Positions 1 through 7,495 of a stretch of 21,831 nucleotides of DNA are shown here, one piece after another. The position numbers and the translations under genes were made by a program. The stretch lies in assembly GCA_004556205.1 (NCBI GenBank), contig SFIL01000028.1, forward strand, positions 1 to 21,831. The letters are read 5' to 3'. The stretch is from Clostridiales bacterium. Lineage in GTDB: Bacteria; Bacillota; Clostridia; Oscillospirales; Oscillospiraceae. The first letter of the stretch is position 1, and each line of letters opens with the position of its first letter. The notes below the pieces were generated by a model. It was not told the origin of the DNA, did no database searches, and worked only from the letters and a program-made list of their open reading frames with translations.

Positions 1-79
1 TGAGACCTTTCATTAGTCTTGAGGTATGGTAGCTTTATTCTAATGAACTCAATCGCCTTTGTCTATCCCTTTGGTCTCA
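1..79. repeat. Small nested inverted-repeat block, possible MITE-like or structured element
   Basis: The block is bounded by a perfect 7-bp inverted repeat, TGAGACC at 1-7 and GGTCTCA at 73-79. Inside it a second perfect 8-bp inverted repeat pairs TTCATTAG (9-16) with CTAATGAA (40-47). The base composition is AT-richer than the neighbouring genes. It could be the end of an insertion element, a miniature element, or the 3' end of a structured RNA or terminator from the gene before the window. The window starts exactly at the left arm, so its true extent is unknown. Confidence 0.35.
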
Positions 80-127
80 CATCAATTGTATACCTACACG
101 GGCAAACAAGATTTCGCAGGAAAACTG

Positions 128-156
128 TTGCCTTTTCTGTCGTTATTTGCTAAAAT
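128..156 (+). promoter_or_regulatory. Sigma-A-type promoter of the SLH subtilase
   Basis: A -35 box TTGCCT (128-133) and a -10 box TAAAAT (151-156) are separated by 17 bp. The base triplet TGC directly before the -10 box gives an extended -10 element. Transcription would start near 163, leaving a leader of about 89 nt. That leader contains a hairpin at 177-206 (TTTCCGC/GCGGAAA plus GCC/GGC with one mismatch) before the ribosome binding site AAGGAG (238-243). Confidence 0.65.
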
Positions 157-251
157 ATGGAGCAGTATTTTTATACTTTCCGCAGCCGCGAGATGGGCGG
201 CGGAAATCCCCGCATGATCTCAAATTAAAATAAGAAGAAGGAGAAGAAACA

Positions 252-3200
252 ATGAAACAGTTCAAGAGCATTCTTGCAATGCTGCTCGTGCTGCTGATGG
301 TCATTTCCTGCGTCGGCACCGCCTTCGCAGCGGATGCCGTCCGCACGGCGGATGTTGCAGAGATTGCACAAAACGGCGAAGACGCGCAAGCCCTCAAGGG
401 CTTCCGCAACGCGGACTTCGCACAGCAGAACACCTATCGCTATGCAGAGGACGAGACTGTTCGCGCCATCGTTTTGCTCGAGGGCGCACCCGAGGCAGAG
501 AGCACCAAGCGCGGCTCCGCCGGAGCGCTCGCACAGCGCGAGCTGCTCAAGCGGGAACATCAGTCGGTCTTTGCAGCGATGGCAGGCATTGACTTTACAC
601 TTGCCTATGAGTTTACAAGCCTGATTAACGGCTTCTCCTGCGATGTCGCTTACGGCGACCTGGATAAGATCGCGGACATCGACGACGTTGATGCGGTGTA
701 CATTGCGAACTCCTACGCCGAGCCGACATTGAAGACGCAGAGCGCACATAAAACGCTGATTTCTGCGCTAATGGCCGGAAACTACGATGCGGTCAATGCG
801 GGCTACAACGGCAGCGGCACTGTCATCGCGGTGCTCGACACCGGTCTGCGCGTGACGCACGAGGCGTTTGCCGATGCTGACGGCTCCTGCGCCGAAAGCG
901 GCAGACTCACCGAAAAGGACGCTTCCAAAGCTGCGGCAGCAGGTGTATACGTCAATGCTAAGATTCCCTTTGCCTATGACTATGCCGATATGGATGCGGA
1001 TGTCGCCGACCGCAACGGTCATGGCACCCATGTTGCGGGCATCGCCGCAGGCTGCGCCTATAACGAGAAGGAGGGCGGCTATACCTTCCTTGGCGCGGCA
1101 CCCGGTGCACAGATCCTTGCAATGAAGATCTTCAAGGACGCGGGCGGTGGCACAACCTCCGATATTTACTTCTACGCCCTTGAGGACGCCTACCGTCTCG
1201 GCGCAGATGTTGTCAATATGTCCATCGGCTCTCAGAACGGCTTCACCTATGACAGCTCGCTTGAGACAGAGGTTTTCGGCAACATTTATAAGCGCATGGA
1301 GAATGCCGGTATCATTCTGAGCGTTGCGGCAGGCAATGAATACTCCATGGCGGAGTATGCGCACAACGACTACATCGGGCCGGAATATACCGATTACGGC
1401 ACGGTCGCCAGCCCCTCGACCTATGAGGGCAACCTTTCCGTTGCCTCCGTCGAGAACTATGCCTATCCCGCGTACTACCTCACCGTTGACGGACAGATTA
1501 TCGGCTATACGGACAGCTCCATCAGCGAGGAGGACACCGTCGGCCTGTGGCGTGCCGCATTCGGTGGCAAGGAGACGGCGTTCGTTGTCGTCCCCGACGG
1601 TAACGGCGGTATTTCGCTCGGTGCGGCAGAGGATTACAAGGGCGTTGATGTGAAGGGCAAGATCGCCGTCGTGCAGCGCGGCGATATCACCTTCCAAGAG
1701 AAGTCGGACAACGCTGCTGCAGCGGGCGCGATCGGCTGTATCGTCGTCAACAATCAGGCGGGGCTGATCTCCATGATGATTGATCCGTTCCAAATCCCGA
1801 CAGTCTCCGTGACCGTGGATACTGCGGAGCTGTTCCTGAACGCTGCGAGCACGAAGGTCATGACCTCGGATGAGATGGACTATGTGAAGAACCCCTACGG
1901 TTATCAGATGAGCACCTTCTCCAACTGGGGAACCTCTCCGATGCTGACTATCGACCCGACCTTTACCTCGGTCGGCGGCAATGTTTACAGCACCTATTTT
2001 ACGGAGGACGACAGCTATGAGCTGATGTCCGGCACCTCGATGGCGGCGCCGAACGCGACCGGTACGATCGCAAACGTCCTTTCCTTCCTCATGGTCAAAT
2101 GCCCCGAGCTGAGCAAGACCGAACGCGCAGATTATGTAAAGGCGCTGCTTGAAGGCACGGCAGAGATCCTCTATGATCAGTACGGCATGCCCTATTCTGT
2201 CCGCCGTCAGGGCACAGGACTTGCCAATGCCGCTTCTGCGATCGACACTTACAATCGCGCCGCGTTTGTTCTCGATCCCATCAAGGAGTTGGGTGATGAT
2301 GCGAAGAAGATCGGCGTTTACAGCTTCGATGTCACACTGACGAACAAGAGCGACAAGGCGGCACGTTATGCCGATTTCGGCACTGTCATCTTGACCGATT
2401 ACATCGGCGATGTTTCCGGCGCGGATGCGGAGGAAGCTGTGATGGGCAACTACCTCGCGGCTGACGGTATCTATCTGAACGGTCAGGGCGACGCGGAGAT
2501 CACCTACAGCGTCGGCGGCAGGGAGATCACTTCCTTTGATATCCTGCCCGGACAGACTGTTACAGTAAACGTGAAGATCACCTTGGGCGAGGATATCAAG
2601 GGCTATCTGGATGAGACTTTCCCGAACGGCGCGTATATTGAAGGCTATGTGACCTTCAGCAACGAGGAGATCATCGACAAGCACAGCTTCATCGACTGCC
2701 CCGACGCATGGTATCAGGACGCTGTGGACTATGTTGCCTTTAAGCACCTCATGGGCGGCGTCGGCAAGAACCTCTTTGACCCGCAGGGCACGATGTCGCG
2801 TGCCATGATGGTTACCGTCCTCTACCGCGCGGTAGGCTCGCCCGCAGTCAGCGGACCGTCCACCTTCGTGGACGTTCCCACGAATGAGTGGTACACCGAC
2901 GCCGTTGCGTGGGCGCAGGAGAACAATATTGTCGGCGGTGTCGGCAAGAATCGCTTCGCACCCAATGATTGCGTGACCCGTGAGCAGATTGCGACTATCC
3001 TGTGGCGCTTCGAGGATTGCCCCGAGGTAGAGGCTGACCTGAGCAGCTTCAAGGATGCAGACACCATCAGCGATTGGGCGAAGGATGCTATGACATGGGC
3101 GGTCGCCGCAGGCATCTTCAACGGCGACAACGGCAGACTGAAACCCACCGAAAGTGCAACTCGTGCGGAATTTGCCTGCATCATCATGCGCTACCTCTAT

Positions 3201-4994
3201 GAGGCACTGGAGGAGAGCTACGACACTCACGCAACCTTCCTTGCCTACTACGGCGACTGGACCAAGGCGTCCGTACTGGAGAAGTCCGACTTCCGCGACT
3301 ACCTCGCAGCGGACTACTATCTCAATAAGGTCGCGGTAGACAACGAGGGCAATACCCTTGCAGACCTCGGCTACACTGTTTGGGATCTTTTGGACTTCTA
3401 CACCATGCCGAACATGGCGTACACTGCGGATCTGACGAACAACAGCCCTGTGTATTTCCTCGGCGCGAACATCGTGGACGCGGTTCCGTTTGACGACGCG
3501 TACATTTCCTTCTCTACCGATGCGAGCAACGGTACGAACTATTATGCGAATGCGATCTATCTGACACCGTATCAGCTCCGCAACGCGAGAAACCTCATCA
3601 TGACCGTCACCAACGCCAAAACCGGCGAGGTCTACTATGTGGACGACACCGAGTATCTGCCGAAGGCGTACTTCGACGAGGAGAACGGCACCTGGGAAAA
3701 CACCGGCCTCTTTGCGTGGGACGGCACGGATGCTGACAACCATTATGTTCCGAGCGGCACGGTTGCCCATGTGCAGTTTGACGCTGTCCTGCCCTATGGC
3801 GAGGATCCGAGCGGCAAGTACGAGGGCGCTGTGCAGAAGGATGTTTGGAGTTTCGATGTAACCGTCGATTACACCGCACCCGTGCTCAAGAGTGTCGTCT
3901 TTGATAAGGAAGCGAAGACCCTGACCGTCACTGCTTCCGATGAGCAGTACTTACAGGCACTTTATATCTCTAACAGCTCCGGCAGCAAGGTCTATGATGC
4001 CGTTGCGCTTGCACCCGAGAAAGCAGGCGAAGACTGCACCGCAACCTTTGACGTCAGTGCGCTGATGAACGGCGGCTTGACGGAGGTCTTCGTCAATGCG
4101 CTCGACTACGCAACCAACCTCAACTCGCAGATGGTCAAGCTCATCGACTCGGGCAAGCCCGCAACGCTGACTTTTGTTACCCCGAGCGGCACGGAAACCG
4201 TGAACACGACCACGGGCAGCTCGTTCACCTTCCCCGAGACGGATGAGAGCTATGACGGCTTCGAGTTCTGGTGCTGGACGACCGTCGAGGTCGAAAAGAG
4301 CGACGGCTCGGATTTGAATGAAAATCAGATCTTCTGGGCAGGAGACACCGTTACCGTCGGCGGCGATGCGACTTACTACGCCCTGTATGCGCACGGTGAG
4401 ACGGATGTCCTTGACGAGCCGGAATATTATGTTCCCGAGAACTACGGCACGAATTTTGACGGCGACTGGGCATTGGTCGGCTGGAACGTGAATGACAACG
4501 GCTACTATGTGGCGACAGATCCCGTCGCGATGGACGAAAACGGCGCTGCGAAGAATGTTAAAACGCAGCTCTCCGGTACGGTCAGCACACAGTATTTGAA
4601 TTTCACCACCGCGAATGATACCATCCGCTTCACGGCAGAAAAGCAGGCTGACGGCACTTACACGCTGAAGAACGCCGCAAGCGGCAAATACCTCGCACTC
4701 GGCGCCAATAATGCCATTGCTATGGTCGATACCGTGACGGCAAACGCCTGCTGGACGATGGAAATGAACAACAAAAACTCCACGGCGAATGTCAGCATCG
4801 TCAACGCAGCGGATCGGAACAAGGTACTGCTGTATGACGATGACGCGCAAAAGTTTGCCATCTTCGACGACACGCAGCTGATCTCCACCGCCTATGGAGA
4901 TTTCGCGCCCTCGGAGTACTACACTTTGCGTCTGTATGTGGGTATCACGGAGGACTTTACCGCAGACTATTTCACCACCAAGCCGAACGCTTAA
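252..4994 (+). CDS. Secreted S8 subtilisin-family serine protease with PA domain and three SLH repeats
   Basis: This is a predicted cell-wall-bound subtilase of 1580 residues. Residues 1-26 are a Sec signal peptide ending in AFA, followed by an I9-like propeptide region to about 160. The catalytic triad is complete: D196 (in AVLDTG), H257 (in GHGTHVAG) and S596 (in GTSMAAP), with oxyanion-hole N362 in AAGN. A PA domain interrupts the catalytic domain at about 445-510, as in lactocepin-type cell-envelope proteases. Three SLH repeats follow at about 812-853, 870-920 and 931-981. The remaining 600 residues include beta-rich Ig-like stretches, a repeat resembling the Listeria-Bacteroides type (about 1306-1380) and an uncharacterised C-terminal domain (about 1395-1580). 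The start is set by AAGGAG 8 bp upstream. SLH repeats usually sit at a chain end, so the central position is notable. Function is inferred to be extracellular protein degradation; the substrate is unknown. Confidence 0.93.
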   Translation: MKQFKSILAMLLVLLMVISCVGTAFAADAVRTADVAEIAQNGEDAQALKGFRNADFAQQNTYRYAEDETVRAIVLLEGAPEAESTKRGSAGALAQRELLKREHQSVFAAMAGIDFTLAYEFTSLINGFSCDVAYGDLDKIADIDDVDAVYIANSYAEPTLKTQSAHKTLISALMAGNYDAVNAGYNGSGTVIAVLDTGLRVTHEAFADADGSCAESGRLTEKDASKAAAAGVYVNAKIPFAYDYADMDADVADRNGHGTHVAGIAAGCAYNEKEGGYTFLGAAPGAQILAMKIFKDAGGGTTSDIYFYALEDAYRLGADVVNMSIGSQNGFTYDSSLETEVFGNIYKRMENAGIILSVAAGNEYSMAEYAHNDYIGPEYTDYGTVASPSTYEGNLSVASVENYAYPAYYLTVDGQIIGYTDSSISEEDTVGLWRAAFGGKETAFVVVPDGNGGISLGAAEDYKGVDVKGKIAVVQRGDITFQEKSDNAAAAGAIGCIVVNNQAGLISMMIDPFQIPTVSVTVDTAELFLNAASTKVMTSDEMDYVKNPYGYQMSTFSNWGTSPMLTIDPTFTSVGGNVYSTYFTEDDSYELMSGTSMAAPNATGTIANVLSFLMVKCPELSKTERADYVKALLEGTAEILYDQYGMPYSVRRQGTGLANAASAIDTYNRAAFVLDPIKELGDDAKKIGVYSFDVTLTNKSDKAARYADFGTVILTDYIGDVSGADAEEAVMGNYLAADGIYLNGQGDAEITYSVGGREITSFDILPGQTVTVNVKITLGEDIKGYLDETFPNGAYIEGYVTFSNEEIIDKHSFIDCPDAWYQDAVDYVAFKHLMGGVGKNLFDPQGTMSRAMMVTVLYRAVGSPAVSGPSTFVDVPTNEWYTDAVAWAQENNIVGGVGKNRFAPNDCVTREQIATILWRFEDCPEVEADLSSFKDADTISDWAKDAMTWAVAAGIFNGDNGRLKPTESATRAEFACIIMRYLYEALEESYDTHATFLAYYGDWTKASVLEKSDFRDYLAADYYLNKVAVDNEGNTLADLGYTVWDLLDFYTMPNMAYTADLTNNSPVYFLGANIVDAVPFDDAYISFSTDASNGTNYYANAIYLTPYQLRNARNLIMTVTNAKTGEVYYVDDTEYLPKAYFDEENGTWENTGLFAWDGTDADNHYVPSGTVAHVQFDAVLPYGEDPSGKYEGAVQKDVWSFDVTVDYTAPVLKSVVFDKEAKTLTVTASDEQYLQALYISNSSGSKVYDAVALAPEKAGEDCTATFDVSALMNGGLTEVFVNALDYATNLNSQMVKLIDSGKPATLTFVTPSGTETVNTTTGSSFTFPETDESYDGFEFWCWTTVEVEKSDGSDLNENQIFWAGDTVTVGGDATYYALYAHGETDVLDEPEYYVPENYGTNFDGDWALVGWNVNDNGYYVATDPVAMDENGAAKNVKTQLSGTVSTQYLNFTTANDTIRFTAEKQADGTYTLKNAASGKYLALGANNAIAMVDTVTANACWTMEMNNKNSTANVSIVNAADRNKVLLYDDDAQKFAIFDDTQLISTAYGDFAPSEYYTLRLYVGITEDFTADYFTTKPNA

Positions 4995-5005
4995 GCAAAA
5001 ACAAA

Positions 5006-5030
5006 CCGCCTGCAGCATTGCTGCAGGCGG
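5006..5030. repeat. Perfect 11-bp hairpin, copy 1
   Basis: CCGCCTGCAGC (5006-5016) and GCTGCAGGCGG (5020-5030) form a perfect stem around the 3-nt loop ATT, starting 12 bp after the protease stop codon. No T-tract follows, so it is not a standard intrinsic terminator, though it could protect the mRNA 3' end. The same 25-bp hairpin recurs at 5140-5164. Confidence 0.75.
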
Positions 5031-5055
5031 CAGCGTGTCGAAAAAGTCTCCGACG

Positions 5056-5089
5056 TGTCATTGCGAGGAGCGCAGCGACGTGGCAATCC
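5056..5089. repeat. Dispersed REP-like repeat, copy 1 (CATTGCGAG...GTGGCAATC type)
   Basis: The repeat begins TGTCATTGCGAGGAGC and ends CGACGTGGCAATCC, with partly complementary ends (ATTGC/GCAAT). Spurious translations of this repeat class give the string CHCEERSDVAIQ, which is familiar from many bacterial genomes. Related copies lie at 19341-19435 and 21584-21617 in this window. It sits between the two identical hairpins at 5006 and 5140. Confidence 0.65.
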
Positions 5090-5139
5090 AATAAGAAAAG
5101 TTCCGTATTCGCCGGAAATGATGTAAAGATGACAGTCTG

Positions 5140-5164
5140 CCGCCTGCAGCATTGCTGCAGGCGG
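5140..5164. repeat. Perfect 11-bp hairpin, copy 2
   Basis: This is identical over 25 bp to the hairpin at 5006-5030. The flank shared with copy 1 is on the opposite side: GGCGGCAG follows copy 1 and CTGCCGCC precedes copy 2. The two copies therefore form inverted ends around the REP-like repeat between them. Confidence 0.75.
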
Positions 5165-5184
5165 TGAGCATATTGGAAAAATTC

Positions 5185-5221
5185 TCATTCCGAGAAGGCG
5201 GTAACGCCGACGAGGAATCTC
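5185..5221. repeat. Second REP-like repeat type (TCATTCCGAG...GAGGAATCTC)
   Basis: The segment starts TCATTCCGAG and ends CGAGGAATCTC, with imperfectly complementary ends. It resembles the widespread short intergenic repeat that reads CATTCCGAG...GAGGAATCTC in many bacteria. It lies directly before the strong terminator at 5223-5258. Family assignment is from memory of the motif, not from a search. Confidence 0.4.
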
Positions 5222-5222
5222 A

Positions 5223-5273
5223 AGAACCCCCGAGAAGCGGGCGCTTCTCGGGGGTTCTCATATCCTGTTTTTT
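5223..5273 (+). terminator. Intrinsic terminator downstream of the subtilase
   Basis: A perfect 16-bp stem (5223-5238 with 5243-5258) encloses the 4-nt loop GGGC and includes a CCCCCGAGAAGC arm. A T6 run follows at about 5268-5273, some 10 nt after the stem, so polarity favours the + strand. It lies 230 bp past the protease stop and 16 bp from the end of the convergent O-antigen-ligase-like gene. It may stop both transcripts, although no T-tract is visible on the minus side. Confidence 0.7.
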
Positions 5274-5288
5274 ATCGCTGCTTTGCGA

Positions 5289-6857
5289 TTATCCCTTTTC
5301 CGGCTCGCGGCTGAAGAAGCCAAAATAAATCAGCATCGCGGCGACGGTAAAGAAAAGTGCCATCATATACGGCTCTTCCCAAAGGCTCTCAAAGAAGCTG
5401 TGTACCAAAACACCGACAAGTCCCGCAAGCATTCCGACACAGAGAGGCTTTTTCTTCGTCCCGCAGTTGCGTGCGCAGGAGCGGGTGCCGCCCCACAGCA
5501 GACCTGCCATCGACGACAGGAGCGCCGTCAACCCCACGATACCGTTCTCCGCAAGCGTCTTGACGTAGTAATTATCCACGTACATATACTCAAAACTGGG
5601 GTTGATCGGATTTTGCATCGCAACTGCGCCGCCGAACATTCCGTAGCCGAGTCCCGTGTCCCACGCATTATATTCGTCCAAATAACGGAAAGCGGTCTGC
5701 CAACGCTTGCCTCTGCCCGCGCGGGCATTGGACTCGGCGAACGCGTCCGTAAAGAGGTAGCCGATACGGCTGCGCACAAAGGGCAGAAAGCTTGCCGCGA
5801 TGCCGCCCACCAGCAGCAGCGCGAACAGGCGGCGATCGACGACCAGCGCGAACAGCACCGCCGCAACCGCCAGCGCCAGCCATGCGCCGCGCGACATCGT
5901 AAACAGGCAGCCAAGGCACATACACAGGCCGCAGATCCAGTAGAACACCTTTTCTGCGGGGCTGTCCGAGGCATACGCCATGCCGATTGCCATCGGCGCG
6001 AACAGAACCATATAGCCGCCCATGATATTGGGGTTCTTGAAGATAGAGAAGACGCGCGTGCGCACTGCCGTTTCCGCTTGGTCGGTCCAGTTCCACGGGA
6101 TCTCGACACCGATAATATACTGCCAAATGCCGTGCAGAGCAAAGACAAAGGCAAGGAAAACCATCAACCGATACATGATCAGCAGATCGCGGTCGTCCCG
6201 GATCAGGCGCGTAACGAGGAAGAACATCAGAATATACTGCATGCTCGCACGGTAGCCGGTAATGTTAACGGAGACAACGCTCGACGTATAAAGCAGCAGA
6301 ACAAGACCTGCGAGCATATAGCCGGCGAGCCACACATCTACGGCGTTCGCGCGGCTTCGGAGCGGCTGCTTGCTGCTCATGCGCTGATAGACGATCCACA
6401 GCAGGCACACCACCAGCAACAGCTCATCCCAAATGGCTGCGAAGGTTTCCGCGCCTGTGGCGCGGATGATGTAGTCAAGGGGCGCAACAGCGGCAATCAG
6501 GAGAAGCAGCAGCGTGGTGACGCCTCCGGCAAAGAGCCATCCCAGCAGGAAGCTCTCGCGCAGGGCGCGAAGCACGGAGGCGTAAATGCGGTAGGCGAAG
6601 CTCTCGCGCAGGACGGCGACAAACCGCCTGCCGATGCGGTGTACTCCTGCGTTGCAGCCGTCGAGCAAGCGGCGGAAGAGAGAGCCGTCTGCCTTCGGCG
6701 CCGCACAGAGCAGACGCGCGAAAAAGCCGTAGGTCGCGCTCTCACGCCACAGTCTGCCGAGCAGACGCGCGAAGCGCCCGAGCGGCGAACGCGACAGCCA
6801 TGCCGCAAGCGCCGCGAACAGGCGCCAGAACAGGCTGGAGGTCAGAAGCTCGCTCAT
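5289..6857 (-). CDS. O-antigen ligase/polymerase-like (Wzy/WaaL-type) membrane protein
   Basis: A polytopic membrane protein of 522 residues with about ten to twelve hydrophobic segments and a large non-cytoplasmic loop. The central part (WQYIIGVEIPWNWTDQ, then FSIFKNPNIMGGYMVLFAP) and the later segment ending in YNAWDTGLGYGMFGG match the general layout of the O-antigen ligase family. Enzymes of this family polymerise or transfer undecaprenyl-linked glycans outside the membrane. The ATG at 6857 overlaps the stop codon of the upstream gene as ATGA, with GGGAG upstream, so it is preferred over an ATG 15 bp earlier. Together with the upstream gene and the divergent GT4-CsaB gene, it suggests synthesis or attachment of a secondary cell wall polymer. 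The family call is fairly secure; the substrate is inferred. Confidence 0.8.
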   Translation of the reverse strand: MSELLTSSLFWRLFAALAAWLSRSPLGRFARLLGRLWRESATYGFFARLLCAAPKADGSLFRRLLDGCNAGVHRIGRRFVAVLRESFAYRIYASVLRALRESFLLGWLFAGGVTTLLLLLIAAVAPLDYIIRATGAETFAAIWDELLLVVCLLWIVYQRMSSKQPLRSRANAVDVWLAGYMLAGLVLLLYTSSVVSVNITGYRASMQYILMFFLVTRLIRDDRDLLIMYRLMVFLAFVFALHGIWQYIIGVEIPWNWTDQAETAVRTRVFSIFKNPNIMGGYMVLFAPMAIGMAYASDSPAEKVFYWICGLCMCLGCLFTMSRGAWLALAVAAVLFALVVDRRLFALLLVGGIAASFLPFVRSRIGYLFTDAFAESNARAGRGKRWQTAFRYLDEYNAWDTGLGYGMFGGAVAMQNPINPSFEYMYVDNYYVKTLAENGIVGLTALLSSMAGLLWGGTRSCARNCGTKKKPLCVGMLAGLVGVLVHSFFESLWEEPYMMALFFTVAAMLIYFGFFSREPEKG

Positions 6858-7375
6858 GAAAGCAGCTCCCACGAGATCACGCGACCGCTGACCTCGATCA
6901 TCATCGTCTTAACATTGTAGCTCATGCCGAGGCGAACCTCTTGCGTACCGACGGTAAACCGTCCGGGCGTAAGGTCAGCCGTTGCCTCAACGGTCAGACG
7001 CAGATCAACGGTTTCTTCGCCGTCCTTGTTCAGAATCTCCCAAGAAATAACCTCTGCAGGGTAGAGCATATAGCTGTTGTAGATTTGGCGCGGCGTAGCG
7101 ACATTATCCTCATCGAGATCAATGTCCTCTCCCTCCAACGCGGTGACAATGCTGTCCGCCAACTCGCGCGGAAGCTCCTCGCACAGAACGGTAAAGCGCA
7201 GATTCGGATCAACGACCGTGCCTTCCTCATCCACACCGTTTCCCGCCGGCGTATTCTGCGTCGTCGCGTCCGGCTTGAGGACGCGCACGGCGGCGAATAC
7301 GAGCGCCGCGATCAGGATCAAAATGATCAGAATATCAATGATATTCAGTTTTCCAAACAGTTTTTTGTCTTTCAT
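6854..7375 (-). CDS. DUF4330-like single-pass membrane protein
   Basis: This 173-residue protein has a short basic N-terminus, one transmembrane helix (about residues 11-30, rich in I, L and A) and an extracytoplasmic soluble domain. The sequence MKDKKLFGKLNIIDILIILI followed by a beta-rich domain fits the DUF4330 family, whose function is unknown. The ATG at 7375 has GGAGG 6 nt upstream. The reading frame remains open further upstream through the promoter region and antisense to the glycosyltransferase gene, but that part is not coding. It is the first gene of a two-gene operon and overlaps the ligase-like gene by 4 bp, so the two are probably translationally coupled. I infer an accessory role in envelope polysaccharide export or attachment. 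Confidence 0.75.
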   Translation of the reverse strand: MKDKKLFGKLNIIDILIILILIAALVFAAVRVLKPDATTQNTPAGNGVDEEGTVVDPNLRFTVLCEELPRELADSIVTALEGEDIDLDEDNVATPRQIYNSYMLYPAEVISWEILNKDGEETVDLRLTVEATADLTPGRFTVGTQEVRLGMSYNVKTMMIEVSGRVISWELLS

Positions 7376-7396
7376 AAGTACCTCCAAATCGGAAAA

Positions 7397-7432
7397 ACAT
7401 ATTTCTGAGGATTGCTTATTGCAGAAATATGT
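7397..7432. promoter_or_regulatory. 11-bp inverted repeat across the divergent promoters (operator candidate)
   Basis: ACATATTTCTG (7397-7407) and CAGAAATATGT (7422-7432) are perfect inverted repeats 14 bp apart. The right arm covers the spacer of the rightward promoter and lies just downstream of the leftward -10 box, near the expected leftward start site. It could bind a dimeric regulator controlling both directions, or form a hairpin at the very 5' end of the leftward mRNA. Confidence 0.5.
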
Positions 7433-7440
7433 ATTATAAT
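7412..7440 (+). promoter_or_regulatory. Promoter for the GT4-CsaB fusion gene
   Basis: TTGCTT (7412-7417) and a perfect TATAAT (7435-7440) are separated by 17 bp. The predicted start near 7447 leaves a leader of about 49 nt before the ATG at 7496, which has AGGA (7484-7487) upstream. Confidence 0.65.
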
Positions 7441-7467
7441 TATACCTGATAACGTTCAAAAATTCAA
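7439..7467 (-). promoter_or_regulatory. Promoter for the DUF4330/O-antigen ligase operon
   Basis: On the minus strand TTGAAT (7467-7462) and TATAAT (7444-7439) are 17 bp apart. This -10 box shares 2 bp with the -10 box of the rightward promoter, so polymerase should be able to occupy only one of the two at a time. Confidence 0.6.
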
Positions 7468-7495
7468 GACTATTCTTTAACTGAGGATCGACCCG

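Noticed and set aside
768..3770. Open frame of 1000 codons antisense to the subtilase gene
   Set aside because: It lies wholly antisense to a well supported protease, has no recognisable domain or ribosome binding site, and reflects codon bias of the GC-rich gene on the other strand.
4894..5094. Small + strand open frame ending in CHCEERSDVAIQ
   Set aside because: It is out of frame with the end of the protease gene, and the string is the known spurious translation of a dispersed intergenic repeat.
5006..5221. CRISPR array
   Set aside because: Only two identical hairpins with one unequal spacer, different flanks, and no cas gene nearby.
5283..6920. Long + strand open frame antisense to the O-antigen-ligase-like gene
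   Set aside because: Its product is rich in Arg, Gln, His and Ala without a domain, whereas the minus strand encodes a coherent membrane protein with a proper start and 4-bp operon overlap.
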